This document shows positions 33,099-44,939 of a stretch of 64,000 bases of DNA, piece by piece. Position 1 is the stretch's first letter. Each line of letters opens with the position of its first letter. The stretch spans positions 41,808,501 to 41,872,500 of the forward strand of contig NC_059365.1 in the NCBI RefSeq assembly GCF_019703515.2, written 5' to 3'. The position numbers and the translations under genes are program-made. A model generated the notes under the pieces. That model was not told the DNA's origin. It ran no database searches and worked only from the letters and a program-made list of their open reading frames with translations. This DNA comes from Myxocyprinus asiaticus. Taxonomy: Eukaryota; Chordata; Actinopteri; Cypriniformes; Catostomidae.

Positions 33099-34265
33099 CG
33101 GCCAAAAGTTTGGAATAATGTACAGATTTTGCTCTTATGGAAAGAAATTGGTACTTTTATTCACCAAAGTGGCATTCAACTGATCACAATGTATAGCCAG
33201 AACATTAATACGTGAAAAATTACTACTACAATTTAAAAAAAAAAAATTCAGAACGTCTTAAACTACTTCAAAGAGTTCTCATCAAAAAATCCTCCATGTG
33301 CAGCAATGACAGCTTTGCAGATCTTTGGCATTCTAGCTGTCGGTTTGTCCAGATACTCAGGTGACATTTCACCCCACGCTTCCTGTAGCGCTTAGATGTG
33401 GCTGTCTTGTTGGGAACTTCTCACGCACCTTACAGTCTAGCTGATCCCACAAAAGTTCAATGGGGTTAAGATCCATAACACTCTTTTCCAATTATCTGTT
33501 GTCCAATTTCTGTTTCTTTGCCCACTCTAACCTTTTCTTTTTGTTTTTCTGTTTCTAAAGTGTTTTTATCTTTGCAATTCTTCCCATAAGGCCTGCACCC
33601 CTGAGTCTTCTTTTTACTGTTGTTCATGAAACTGGTGTTGAGCGAATTCAATGAAGCTGTCAGCTGAGGACATGTGAGGTGTCTATTTCTCAAACAAGAT
33701 ACTCTGATGTACTTAGTCTTGTTTAGTTGTATCTGGGCCTTCCACATCTCTTTCTGTCCTTGTTAGAGCCACTTGTCCTTTGTCTTGAAGACTGTAGTGT
33801 ACGCCTTTGTATGAAATCTTCAAGCACTGAATAGCCTTCATTCCTCACAACAATGATTGACTGATGAGTTTCTAGAGAAAGCTGTTTCTTTTTTGCCATT
33901 TTTGACCTAATTTTGAACTTAAGACATGCCAGTCTATTGCATACTGTGGCAACTCAAAAACAAACACAAAGACAATGTTAAGCTTCATTTAATGAACCAA
34001 ATAGCTTTCAGCTGTGTTTGATATAATGGCAAGTGATTTTCTAGTACCAAATTAGCAATTTAGCATGATTACTCAAGGATAAGGTGTTGGAGTAATGGCT
34101 GCTGGAAATGGGGCCTGTCTAGATTTGATCAAAAATTACTTTTTTATAAATTGTGATGGTGCTGTTTTTTACATCAGTAATGTCCTGACTATACTTTGTG
34201 ATCAGTTGAATGCCACTTTGGTGAATTAAAGTAACAGCAAAATCTGTACATTATTCCAAACTTTT
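33099..34265 (-). mobile_element. Tc1-like transposon relic with inverted repeats
   Basis: The left end 'ccaaaagtttggaataatg' and following 'cagattttgct' are mirrored at 34236-34262. The blocks 'caccaaagtggcattcaact' and 'gatcacaa' are mirrored at 34196-34225. Both ends abut TA-rich sequence, in keeping with a TA target. On the minus strand near 33440-33480 is DLNPIELLWDQLD, the final-Glu motif of a Tc1-type DDE transposase, followed by frameshifted C-terminal sequence with LQSCHCC. The upstream two-thirds of the gene are too broken to follow. Confidence 0.85.
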
Positions 34266-34314
34266 GGAATATATATTTGTTTGTTTGTTGTTGTTTTTTA
34301 TTTTTATTTTATTG

Positions 34315-34342
<28 letters not shown>
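34315..34342. repeat. Poly(T) run
   Basis: 28 consecutive T just outside the right end of the preceding Tc1-like element. Confidence 0.95.
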
Positions 34343-34348
<6 letters not shown>

Positions 34349-34432
34349 CTAGTTTATAATTTAGATACAATACATAAACACATAAACTTGTCTCGCTATA
34401 CATCCATATGTCATAAAATAAATTGTGTCATG

Positions 34433-34435
<3 letters not shown>

Positions 34436-34474
<39 letters not shown>
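34436..34474. repeat. (TC)n microsatellite
   Basis: Pure TC run of about 39 bases, then interrupted TC sequence to about 34505. Confidence 0.97.
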
Positions 34475-34478
<4 letters not shown>

Positions 34479-34509
34479 ATCTTTTCCTCATTCTCTCTCT
34501 CACTCTTTG

Positions 34510-35110
34510 CACTCTTCACTTCAGTCACTGAATCTATAGTTATTTGTTGGAAAATTGTGTCCCTTTTTTGCGCTGTGTCTCTGTTGACCCACTGGAGACT
34601 AATGGCATGTCAAGCCCCGCTCCAGCAGAACAAAAGCTATTCGTATTGCTTTTGAGACCCACGGCGCCTGCACTTGTTGGGTTACAGTGTTTCAAAGGGT
34701 TTCAGTGTAGTAGGTAGGGCTGCTCTATATTCGGTCTAGGCTGTATATCACATACACATATGAAAGGACTGTCACAGAACCCACTGCTTGTGAAATAAAC
34801 ACCTCTTGACCACTTGCTTCCCCAAACATCAATCAACACAACGGTTACCCCACTTGAGAGGCCTCTAACTCTGTGACTCACACGCAAGCATGCGTACAAG
34901 TGAAGAAACCTGAACACGATGTGCATTAAGTGTTGGTTTCAGTGTTGGGGAGGAACTCGTCTTGCATAGCCAGACCTTTGGCTACTACAAAAGTCCTGAA
35001 ACATACTGGCCAAAAAACACACTTAGACATGAAGAGCAGTCTAAATGACACATAAAGCGATCAGTCATTGTTTAATAACACACTAATAACACAATAATAG
35101 ACTGATGTGG
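34510..35110. other. No gene seen
   Basis: No recognisable exon or element ends. Confidence 0.4.
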
Positions 35111-35111
35111 A

Positions 35112-35114
35112 CAA

Positions 35115-35182
<68 letters not shown>
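35112..35182. repeat. Poly(A) plus (TA)n microsatellite
   Basis: An A run (35112-35132) leads directly into a pure TA run (35132-35182). Confidence 0.97.
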
Positions 35183-35186
<4 letters not shown>

Positions 35187-35299
35187 AAATATAGCTGCAA
35201 GCAGCAATTACGGAGTCAAACACAACAACAGCAAAGAATGACAATCAAATTTAATTGCCTAAAAAGCAGAATTGTTTAAAATATAAATAAAATTGCTAA

Positions 35300-35842
35300 C
35301 ACTGATGAGCCAAAACATTATGACCACTCACAGGTGATGCAAATAACGTTGATCATCTCCTAACAACGCCACATGTCAAGGTCTGGGTAGATTAGATGGT
35401 AAGCGAACAATCAGTTGTCATAGTCAACGTGTTGAATGCAGGAGAAATGGGCAGGACTAAAGACCAGAGCGACTTTGACAAGGGCCAAATTGTTATGGCC
35501 AAACACCTGGGTCAGAGCATCTCTGAAATGGCAAGGCTTTGGGGGTGCTCCCTGTCAGCAGTGGTGAGTACCTACCAACAGTGGTACGAGGAGGGACAAA
35601 CCAAAAACCGGCGACAGGATGTTGGGTGCCCAAGTCTCATCGATGCGCGAGGGCAATGAAGGCTATCCCATCTGCTCTGAATCGACAGAAGGTCTACTGT
35701 AGCATAAGTCACAGAAAATGTTTATGATTGTTACGGGAGTAATGTGTGCATTGCACCCTGCTGCGTATGGAGCTGTGTAGCTGCAGGCCGGTCAGAGTGC
35801 CCATGATGACCCCTGTCCATAATGTTTTGGCTCATCAGTGTG
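35300..35842 (+). mobile_element. Internally deleted Tc1-like element with 23-bp TIRs
   Basis: The left end CACTGATGAGCCAAAACATT and the right end ...AATGTTTTGGCTCATCAGTG are perfect inverted complements over about 22 bases. The element keeps the N-terminal part of the transposase and the right flank, but the DDE core is gone. The same family, by its termini, is present at 63240. Confidence 0.9.
35447..35659 (+). pseudogene. Tc1-like transposase N-terminal DNA-binding part
   Basis: It starts [20 protein letters not shown]. The first helix-turn-helix includes [20 protein letters not shown], followed by TYQQWYEEG and a basic linker (TKNRRQ). This is the paired-like region that binds the element ends. 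The frame stops after 70 codons where the catalytic domain should begin. I chose this ATG over the upstream one at 35396 because MGRTK is the usual Tc1-type start. Confidence 0.85.
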
Positions 35843-36599
35843 TATTTTTTTGACCAATAAGTGGGGCTGTTGCCAAATTGATATGGTGCGGTCATTACAT
35901 TGTGCCAGTGACATACATTTTACGTTATTATGCCAAAACGTTGCTGGAAAAGAGCCTCAGATCTTGTTTGGTGTCCATAAAATTCGTTGATGTGTTACTC
36001 ACGAACGTTCTGGATTATCAAAAAGATTCCCATAACTTTAGCCGGCATGATCTGAAAATCATCTGACCCAAATTTCGTGAAGATTTGATATATGCTGTAG
36101 GAACTGTTAGAAAAAAGTAGGTTCTCATTTAAATTCAAAATGGAAGGAAGTATGGCTGACCATGAGATATAGGCCAAACTGAAACAAAAGTTTGTTATAT
36201 TTCATGACCACAAGGTCCCCAAACTCATCAGGTACTATCAGGGCACGGTGCCCTCAGGGCAATAATACATCAATGTGTTTGTAAAATATTGTGTCAAAAT
36301 TCAAAATGACCAACACCCAATATGGCTGACCTTGGAACATTGGGTATCATTCGACTCTGTATTTTTCATATTTCTTTACCAGTAGGTTACACCGTGCTCG
36401 CTGTCAAATTCGATGATGCGATAGATGAGAACTGTGTGGTCTATTAAAATTAATTCCATAACTTTTTATCAGCGTGGTCTGAAGATGAAAGGAGACAAAT
36501 TTAGTGTAAATTCAATAAACGCTGTAAGAGAACTTAAGAAAATCTTCAGAAAATTTTAAATGGCAAAAAGTTTTAGTAATAATGGTGTGGCAAAGTAAG

Positions 36600-37215
36600 T
36601 AGCTGTTTCCACCCTAGTTGAGAATTAATATATGCGAAAATCCATAATATCGCAAAAACAATGTGCAAATATAGACGTGTTTCCATCCCATGTGTTCAAA
36701 AGAACAAAACTGTCATTTTCTGAAAAATTGTAGCCACTGGGACTCTTTTATTGATCAAATACTCACGGTTTAGAGCATACAAAGAACTTTGTCTCATGTC
36801 TGGGAGTGACAGCAGGGATCAGTTTATCTATCAATGTCAATAAACCTGCTTTTCAGCACTGTTCAAGTTTGTATTCAATTTGTATTGTACTTGAACAGGA
36901 CACCGTTATTTCAGGATTACCAGACCAACATTTCAGGTGTGATGACTGGTCCTCTCGTTAGTCCAGTTATGAATTAATTATTCAGTCACATTACTTTTTT
37001 GATGCATATCTTGTATTCCTAATAAATTAAATAGGAGTTTATTCGGTACATGTGTTTCCATCATAGTTTATGCACATTTCTTCTTATCGAATAAAACATT
37101 TATCCACCTCAAGTGAGCATATACGTTTTTTATGTGAAGTTTGGAGATTTTATTCACATCTTGGTGTTTCCATCCAGCAAGTTTTATGCAATATCCCAAA
37201 ATGTGCATAAAAATA
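36600..37215. repeat. Dispersed repeat, second locus of the 1930-2200 family
   Basis: Repeated 'gtttccatcc' phrases (36670, 37050, 37170) and the block shared with about 2105-2175. No coding potential. Confidence 0.5.
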
Positions 37216-38660
37216 CATGGATAAAATCCGAGATAGTGAACCAGTGTACATAAAACACAAAAAGCAATGCTGAAAATGTGTAGACATGGACATAACTAAG
37301 AAAACAAAGCAGAATCCACAGTTCTACTTGTGGATATGTACTGTAGTTTATTTACTAGCGCCTCAAACAAAACTGAATATCTTTCAAAGATTTTATGTCA
37401 CTAACCTGACAAACTTTGGTAAATCCAGTTATTATTTCATCCTCAGAAGTGCTGTTCTGTATAAAAACAACAAGTTTCCAGGCGGACAGATACAGTATAT
37501 ATATATACAGTATATATATATATAAACGGAAGTTAATTTTACTGAATCGATTTGTTTGGCCATTAATTGATTATAAAAAGATTCACATGATTTAAATTCC
37601 AGTGCTGTATTTTAGGTCTGTTTACTAACAAAATGTTTAGTCAAATGCTGCTGTTTATTGCTATGTTTTAAACTCCATAATATAAAGGGTGGATTCTTTT
37701 TTATTTATTTATTTTTATTGTATTTTATTTTATTTATTTTGTATTTAATGTAAATTTATCTGTTCAACTTTAATGCTGTCAACCTAATTGAAATTATTAA
37801 TTGATTCATTATAAAAAAAAAAAAAAAAAAAAGAATGTTTTTGCCTAGAAAAATGTGTCTCTGTTACTTGGTTAGTTACATATTTGAAAAGATATTGCCC
37901 ACTTAAACAGCTTCAACTGTTAACTACTTTTTGTTAGTAGCTTGTAGCTACTGTAACTACATTCAAGGATAGCTTGACTGTAGTACTTAAAATTATTGTA
38001 GCTTGACAAGCTCCAGTTTCAAAGTAGCTTCCCCAAGACTGGTTGGTGTAATTACAATGCTGTGTTCAAGAGATTAACTCCAGTTAATTAGCAAAGGACC
38101 TGAGCCAGCTTTTTTTTATGCATACGTTCACTGTGCCGTGATACTCCTCCATAAGGACTCATATATCACAGTACAGATATGTTAATAGCAGTGTAACTTT
38201 TGTACACAGCTAAGGTGCTGTCTGTGTTATTGCAGTATCACACATGGACTCATATAAAAAGAGCTTCATTAGGGCCATTCGGCTGGAAAGAATATTGCTG
38301 CATATGGTCCCATTTATGTCAGCCTGAATGGACTGTGCAGTACACAATGGCAACTTTCTGTGGAAGATATATGATAATTATATCTCATTGGAGGCCTGAA
38401 CGGTGCCGGAAACCCAGCAAAGACCTTTCCCCTAAAACCAAATGTCACTCCTGATGTGTACATAAGCTGAGAGAAGCCACCATTGTGCTCAGAAAACGAG
38501 GGAACGATACTTTCACCGTTTAATGGAATAACTTTAACTTTGTATTTATAAAGCTGCCTGCAGTGTTGTGGAGTAACTAAATAAAAGCAGCAATGCTGCA
38601 ATACTAACTAACTGTACATAGTGTAGATGTTTCAGTAGAGTGAATGTAGCTGAGCTGTTT
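37216..38660. other. No gene seen; (TA)n at 37491-37524
   Basis: It contains a short TA microsatellite and an A run near 37813. 38180-38460 is less AT-rich and unique-looking but not open in a gene-like way. 'gtagctactgtaactac' near 37940 belongs to the AGCTA-rich repeat type. Confidence 0.4.
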
Positions 38661-38662
38661 TC

Positions 38663-39111
38663 TTTTTCTTTTTTTTTCCTCCCCTTTTCTCCCCAATTTG
38701 GAATGCCCAATTCCCAATGCGCTCTAAGTACTCATGGTGGCATAGTGACTCGCCTCAATCCGGGTGGCAGAGTACGAATCGCAGTTGCTTCCGCATCTGA
38801 GACCGTCAATCCGTGCATCTTATCACGTGGCTTGTTGAGCACGTTATCACGGAGACGTAGCGCATATGGAGGCTTCACGCTATTCTCTGCAGTATCCACG
38901 CACAACTCACCTCGCGCCCCACCGAGAGCGAGAACCACACATTATAGCGACCACGAGGAGGTTACCCCATGTGACTCTACCCACCCTAGCAACCGGGCCA
39001 ATTTAGTTGCTTACGAGACCTGGCTGGAGTCACTCAGCACTCCCTGGATTCAAACTCATGACTCCAGGGGTGGTAGTCAGCGTCAATACTCGCTGAGCTA
39101 CCATGGCACCC
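38663..39111 (-). mobile_element. SINE, near full-length, perfect 15-bp TSD
   Basis: Minus-strand copy of the SINE family at 15399: tail 'ttctccccaatttgg' on the left, tRNA-like head at the right ('gactccaggggtggtagtca', 'ctcgctgagctacca'). AGCTGAGCTGTTTTC occurs at 38648-38662 and 39112-39126, a perfect 15-bp target duplication. Plus-strand open frames through it are artefacts. Confidence 0.93.
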
Positions 39112-39763
39112 AGCTGAGCTGTTTTCAAAATAAATGAGCTTTTACGGTAACAAGATACTTTTTTTCCAATAAGTAGAGGAGTAGCGCGACAAAACACTAC
39201 ATCATTTTTGTGACATTGTAGCAGAAAGAACCGAGGTAAAAATCAAATGCACTCTTCTAAAATGTCTCTCGCTCTCATTTGAAGCATTGGGTAGTCCAAT
39301 CAATTTTAGTTAACCTCTTCAACTCTGGAGCATTTTTTTTTTCACTAGATGGCAGCAAGTACTAGAAAAAATGTGAAATAATTTTTCCTCTATCTTCCAC
39401 CACAAAATGCTGTTCTGAAATGTAGATGGCACTCTAACGCATTTTAGCCCTTACAGATGTGCTCGTCCATAGACATTCAGTCTAATTTTCGGTTTACGCA
39501 CCACCTGCATTGTTTAATCTAATATATCGGCCTCTGAGTGGACTAGAAGCTCAATCTAGGTGTCATTATAGAGCTGAGATCCTCCCTTATTGCTATGATG
39601 TATAAAATTTTATCATCAATAGTCGTAACATATATTTCCAATAATTTGTTTAGCATGCTTTTCCTGCTGGCCTGCACATTTTGTTCTGGACATCTAAGAT
39701 ATACCATTGGATTATTCACACAAACAAGCTCACAGACAAGTAAAAAATTTCTTTTTTTAAAAT
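39112..39763. other. No gene seen
   Basis: AT-rich sequence; nothing recognisable. Confidence 0.4.
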
Positions 39764-40172
39764 ACGCTGGCTACCACCCCTGGAGTTCGCTATCTTGCTA
39801 GTTCAAATCCCAGGGCATGCTGAGTGTCTCCAGCCAGGTCTCCTAAGCAACCAAATTGGCCCGGTTGCTAGGGAGGGTAGAGTCACATGGGGTAAACTCC
39901 TCGTGGTTGCTATAAAGTGGTTCGTTCTCGGTGGGGTGCGTGGTGAGTTGAGCGTGGTTGCTGCGGTGGATGGTGTGAAGCCTCCACACGTGCTATGTCT
40001 CCGTGGCAACACACTCAACAAGCCACGTGATAAGATGCATGGGTTGACGGTCTCAGACGCAGAGGCAACTGGGTTTCGTCCTCTGCCACCCAAACTGAGG
40101 TGAATTACTACATGACCACGAGGACTTAAAAGGCACATTGGGAATTGAGCATTCCAAATTGGGAGAAAAAAC
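39764..40172 (+). mobile_element. SINE copy, 5' end slightly truncated
   Basis: Plus-strand copy of the 15399 family. It begins inside the tRNA-like head ('acgctggctaccacccctgg'), continues through 'ccaggtctcctaagcaac', 'acatggggtaaactcctcgt' and 'aagccacgtgataagatgc', and ends 'attccaaattgggagaaaa'. The A-box part of the head is missing. Confidence 0.88.
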
Positions 40173-40184
40173 AAAAACAAAAAA

Positions 40185-40700
40185 ACAACCAAGTTTGACC
40201 AAAGTGCTGTACAATATAAAAATAATTGCTACAATAGATAAAACAGACAACAAAATAAAATAACAAGTACTATGATACAATTAAACAGTACACAATGTTT
40301 ATGGAATATTAAAGGCCAGAGTATAAGTGTGTTTTTAGAGCAGATTTGAGTGCTGAAATTGAAGGTGATAATCTGATATGAAGAGGTAGGCTGTTCCACA
40401 GTTTCGGACCAGCGACCCTAAAAGCGTGAACACCTCGTTTTTTAAGTCTGGATCTAGGCACGATGAGTAAACCAAGATCGCAAGATCTTAGAGTTCTAGA
40501 TGGAGCGTATGGATGAAGCAAATCTGTTAAATATTTAGGGGCCAAATTGTTGAGTGCTTTGTAAACATATAATACAATTTTAAAATTGATTCTATACTTG
40601 ACTGGAAGCCAATGCAGCGTGATTAAAATTGGTGTGACAGACTTAGTGTGAAAGTCTGGCAGCTGCGTTTTGCACCAGATGTAAACGGGAAAGAGAATAA
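40185..40700 (-). mobile_element. Non-LTR retrotransposon (LINE) 3' fragment
   Basis: A fragment whose minus strand carries the end of a LINE reading frame (40309-40545) and a short 3' flank with 'ccaaagtgctgtacaa', a phrase also found at about 15025-15040. The 5' part is truncated, as is usual for LINE insertions. Confidence 0.7.
40309..40545 (-). pseudogene. LINE ORF2 C-terminal end
   Basis: Minus-strand frame of 78 codons: MAPKYLTDLLHPYAPSRTLR, SCDLGLLIVPRSRLKKRG, then AFRVAGPKLWNSLPLHIR and SALKTHLY. This is the conserved C-terminal tail of reverse transcriptases from fish CR1/L2/Rex1-type LINEs. The RT core is absent because the insertion is 5' truncated. Confidence 0.8.
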
Positions 40701-42476
40701 GATATATGATTTTTCTATTTATGTGCTATTTTAAAGACTTATGTTCATATTAATACTTCTACCACATGACCTCTAGGTGGTGCTGATTTGCGACCCTAAT
40801 GTTTTCAGGCCTTATTTTGTTATTTATGTAACATAAATGCAGAAGTGATGGTTATCTATGAAATGTTCAGATTCTAAGCTTTCAAACGATACTACATATA
40901 CCTAACTTGTGTATTCTGAGACTTGAACATTTTAAGCATAAACCTTTTCTGTGACATAGTGCCCCCTTTTGGACCAGCTGGCAGGTCTGCAGAGTTGAAG
41001 AGTCTGTACAGACAGTTCATGAAAATAAACAGCTTAAAAACATCATTCATTCAAGTCTTTGCATAGGATTTGACATCTTTTTTATTTGTGGAAAAATTGT
41101 TAAATGCTACTGTTCAGCCCAACATAGCAACATTGGCTTAAATATGGTATGAGTCTGGGGTGGGATTATGTATTTGACCAGTGGCAAACAGGTGTGATCT
41201 GGAAACCTCATTAGAACCATTAATAGAACCATAAAGGAATCGGAATCGTTAAGAAGTGGAATCGTCCTTGCGATTCCCATCCCTAGCCATTCATAAAATG
41301 ATGAGTAATTAATAGCTTGGGAAACAACAGTTTAAAGTAATTTCCCCAACTCTGGATGCCTGAACCCAAATACATGTTACTGGAAAGAGCCATCAGGTCG
41401 TCCATACTCAAGAGAGCTTGAGCATTTACATTGTTCTCTCATTCTCTTTTGTTGCACCACGGTTGGCCCGCAGCAGTTGTCGGCATGATTTATAGTGATT
41501 ACCTCAATGGCAGCCGCTCCATAGAGTGGAAGGGCTCAGAGATTAACGAGCGCAGTGATAAAAGTGCTAGCGAGTAGCATGTTTGCTACTTAATAGCTCC
41601 TGAAATGAGGCACCCCGCCACGCTGTGGCTCCCGGCACCTCCCCCGGGATTTCATTACTTCAAGAAAAATGGATGAATCCACGGTGAAGTGGGGTTTGAG
41701 GAGTGGCGAGAGCAGGGATGGTTTGTAATGACCCTAATCAGAGGGAGAGCATCTCTAACATGTCAAAGACATGCGCTGAGGTCACAACAGGGATGCAGAG
41801 TGGCCAAACTTCACAAATAAGGAGCACAGGAAGTCACCTGCATTCAACAAGCTGCTCAGCTGGTATTTTGAAGTCCATCACCAGAACCTCTGAAGGCTTC
41901 ATCTCTGTCCAAGTTTGAGGTTTGCACAGGCCTTAAAATGGACCCTGAACCCGACCTGTACCATGTGACCTCACCTGATCGATACCGTCAAAGTTTAAGC
42001 CCAAACCCGAAATCGCTGTCATTATAATTTGTTCTCCAAGCAACTAAATTTGTTGCAATGGGCTGCATTTTACAGTATCATAGGCAACATTCATATAGTT
42101 TAGTATGTTTATAGAAACAGTAATCATACACACCAGCACATACAAGCACACCAGAGCCGAAGGGGAAAAACATTGGCTGACAGTTTATCAAGAGCTGAAA
42201 CTTTGCTGGATGCAGAACAATCTGGAATCATGTGTAACTGTGTAACAGTCGCAAATTCTGACCTTCAGGATGTTGAATCTTTGTTAAACCTGCACTAAAA
42301 AAAACTAGATGCAGAGACGCTGAAAAATAAGCGAGACGCGGTGCAATGGTCCTGCATGTTTACATAGAAAAACAACTGAAAAACAGCACAGATGCACACA
42401 AAAACACGTTTGTGTGAACCGCCCCTAACTTGTCTGTTTCTGTGTGTCTGTCAGTGAAAGTGCATGCTTAAAATAA
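40701..42476. other. No gene seen; one unique-looking GC-richer stretch
   Basis: 41455-41680 is less AT-rich and without obvious repeat features. It could be conserved non-coding DNA, but nothing in the sequence alone proves it. The rest shows no recognisable exon or element. Confidence 0.35.
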
Positions 42477-42479
42477 GTT

Positions 42480-42667
42480 CCCTATCTGTCACTCACTCGA
42501 CGTTGGTGTCGATGTAGTGACACTAGGGGTCACTCTTGGGAGCCCGAGACACCTCTGGTCTTTGATAAAAGGCCAATGAAAATTGGCGAGTGGTATTTGC
42601 ATGCCACTCCCCCGAACATACGGGTATAAAAGGAGCTGGTATGCAACCACTCATTCAGATTTTCTCT
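42480..42667 (+). repeat. DIRS copy B left terminal inverted repeat
   Basis: It begins CCTATCTGTCACTCACTCGA and runs to 'gcaaccactcattcagattt'. Much of it is the inverted complement of 48647-48853. It carries GGTATAAAAGG (about 42625), the likely TATA box for the genomic transcript. Confidence 0.9.
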
Positions 42668-42916
42668 TCGGAGCCGAACGGTCATGCTCATTGAGCTGAA
42701 TACTACTGTTCATTCACCTGCTGGATCTGACGGCGCATTTCAGCGGCTTCTCCCTCCTCTGCACTGGTGCACTGCAGAGAATGCCCCTGGGCGCTTCGGC
42801 AGAAAAACTAGAGAGTATATTTTCTGAAAGAGCATTTTTCCCCTCTAAAAGAGTATATATTTCTCTAAAAGAGCGCACACACGGAACGTCTTTTTAAAGA
42901 CGCGTCTTTTTAAAGA

Positions 42917-44160
42917 TGCTTTTCCAATTGTGTGTTATTCCTGGTTGTGCTCGTTATCTCTCGCCTTCTAACGGTCACGATCACTGTCTTTCGTGTCTGG
43001 GCACTGCTCACGCGGAGACAGCGTTCGTGGATGGTCACATTCTCATTGCGAGAATGTGTCCATGGCAACGTTGCGGTCGCGGCTCGCCTTCGTAAGGAAG
43101 CGAGCCACCCCAGAGGCTCCCGCCTCGGTCCTTTTACCCACGGGTTTGAGGCCAGCGCGGCTAGCACTGGGGGCGATTTGGGGACCCCAATGGGACAGCC
43201 TCCGCCGGGTATCCCCCCGCGGACCTCCCATTCCCCAGCACGCTCGTCTGCCCCGATCGGGCTTCCGGGTGAGTCCGCCGGCTCGTCTCATGGCGAGTTC
43301 GACCTCTTATTCGGAGCCCGCGAAAGTGATGAGCTCTCGAGCGCAGCATCGGAGAGTGGGCTCGTCCAGTCGGAAGCCTTGGCTGGGCTCCTCCCTTCGG
43401 GGTCGATCGCCCAGTCACAGGCTGACGCGGAGATGACGACATGCTTTCCCGGACAGCCGCGAGCGTCGGTTAGAGTGGATTTCACCGCTCTTCCCTGAAC
43501 CCTCGCGGCTCTGTGATTGGTTCCTGGGCTCGCGGCGCCGCTCAAAGCCACGCCCCGCCCCGTTCCTTTCTTCCCGGAAGTGCATGAAGAGCTGACAAGG
43601 TCGCGGGAGGCACCTTTTACTGCCCGGTCCCGATCTTTTCAGCTTCCCCGCTCTCACTACCCTCGATGGTGGGGCGGCCAAGGGTTATTCGGCAATCCCC
43701 CGGTGGATAAAGGCACTCGCGGTGCACCTATGCCCACAGAGCGCCGCCACCTGGCGTGGGTGCCCAAAGCCCCGTCCAAGGACTGTAGGTTTACGTTGTC
43801 TCTGACGGTCAAAGCCTACGGCGCTGCTGGACAAGCCGCCTCCGCCCTGCACGCCATGGCTCTCCTGCAAGTCCGCCAAGGCGCTAAAGGAACTGCACGA
43901 GGGTAGTTCCGCCCCGGGATTGATGCAGGAACTGCGCTCGGCGACCGACCTCGCTCTCCGAGCGACGGAGGTCACGGCGCGGTCTCCCGGGCGGACGATG
44001 GCCACACTAGTGGTCCAGGAGCGCCACCTTTGGCTCAACCTGGTCGAGATGGGTGAGGCCGACAGGACACGATTCCTTGCTGCCCCCATTTTCCAGGCGG
44101 GCCTATTCGGCGACACCGTCGAGGACTTTGCCCAGCAGTTCTCGATGGTAGAGCAGTAGA
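42917..44160 (+). pseudogene. DIRS copy B gag-like ORF1, frameshifted
   Basis: The opening frame (ATG at 42917) encodes MLFQLCVIPGCARYLSPSN, then HDHCLSCLGTAHAETAF: the Cys/His-rich N-terminus also seen in copy A. Further family text follows in other frames: ATLRSRLAFVRKRATP, SDELSSAASESGLVQSEAL, FFPEVHEELTRSREAPF, ASALHAMALLQVRQ, then LMQELRSATDLALRATEV and QERHLWLNLVEMGEADRTRF. At least four frame changes are needed. The product would be the RNA-binding structural protein. Confidence 0.8.
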
Positions 44161-44939
44161 TGGATGCTAGCCGGCTTGTCCTGCCCCGGCGTGGCTCAAG
44201 ATCCCCCCATCTACTCATCGCCGAGGGCGTCCCCCTGCGGTGACTGCACCGGCTCCGCCGCAGCCCGCCCCTCCGGCCCGGCCCCGGCGTGGAGCCCACC
44301 GCAGGAAGCCGACGCCACCCGTCTCACAGCCGGCACCAAAGAACCCACGGAGGTCTTCGAAGCGCGCCTGAGACGGGCGACCCAGGGACAACGAAACCCG
44401 CTGCTCTGGAGCTGGTAAGCAGATCTTCGTTTTGTTACCTTTTGCATTTTATTGCGCTGCATGCCCAAGTGGCTGCAGTACTCAAGAGCTCCGCAAGAGT
44501 GGTTTCCTTGTTCCCTGGGTCACATATTCGGTGTGTACGGCTGGCATCACGACCACCGTCCACCACTCCATTTGGCAGGTTGGCGCTCCAGCGGCGGTCT
44601 CCCGCCCTGAGCGCCCAGCTGTGGCACAAATCCGCCCCCGATGTGACAGTCTCCACGGGTCATGAGGACAGGCCTCTTCCTCCCCCGTCCCAGGCTGTTC
44701 TGGGGGTGGTCACAAGGAGCCAGGTAAGTGCTTCGATGTCCTCGGACTCAGCACGGCCACGATGTGGTGTGGCACCTCAAGCTCCGCCCCGCCGCGAGGC
44801 CCCACCCGCCGGTACATCCGATGACGTTGTCCCTTTGGTCCCCCTTGCGCGGAACTCGGATGCATGGCTTGCGCTTTCCAGTCCGTCGCGAGGGCTGGTC
44901 CGGACCGTCCGACTCGGCTGCACGATTCACTTCGCTGGG

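Larger units (their letters stand above)
35187..36560. repeat. Dispersed repeat starting AGCTGCAAGCAGC, split by a Tc1-like element
   Basis: The left edge TATAGCTGCAAGCAGCAATT is the typical start of an abundant fish repeat. Sequence with the same non-coding style ('ccaaatttcgtgaagatttg', 'aggtactatcagggcac') continues to about 36560 after the 35300-35842 insertion. The right boundary is uncertain. Confidence 0.45.

Noticed and set aside
38640..39137. 165-codon plus-strand frame
   Set aside because: It is the antisense reading of a SINE plus flank; the same frame type recurs at the SINE copy at 61509-61916.
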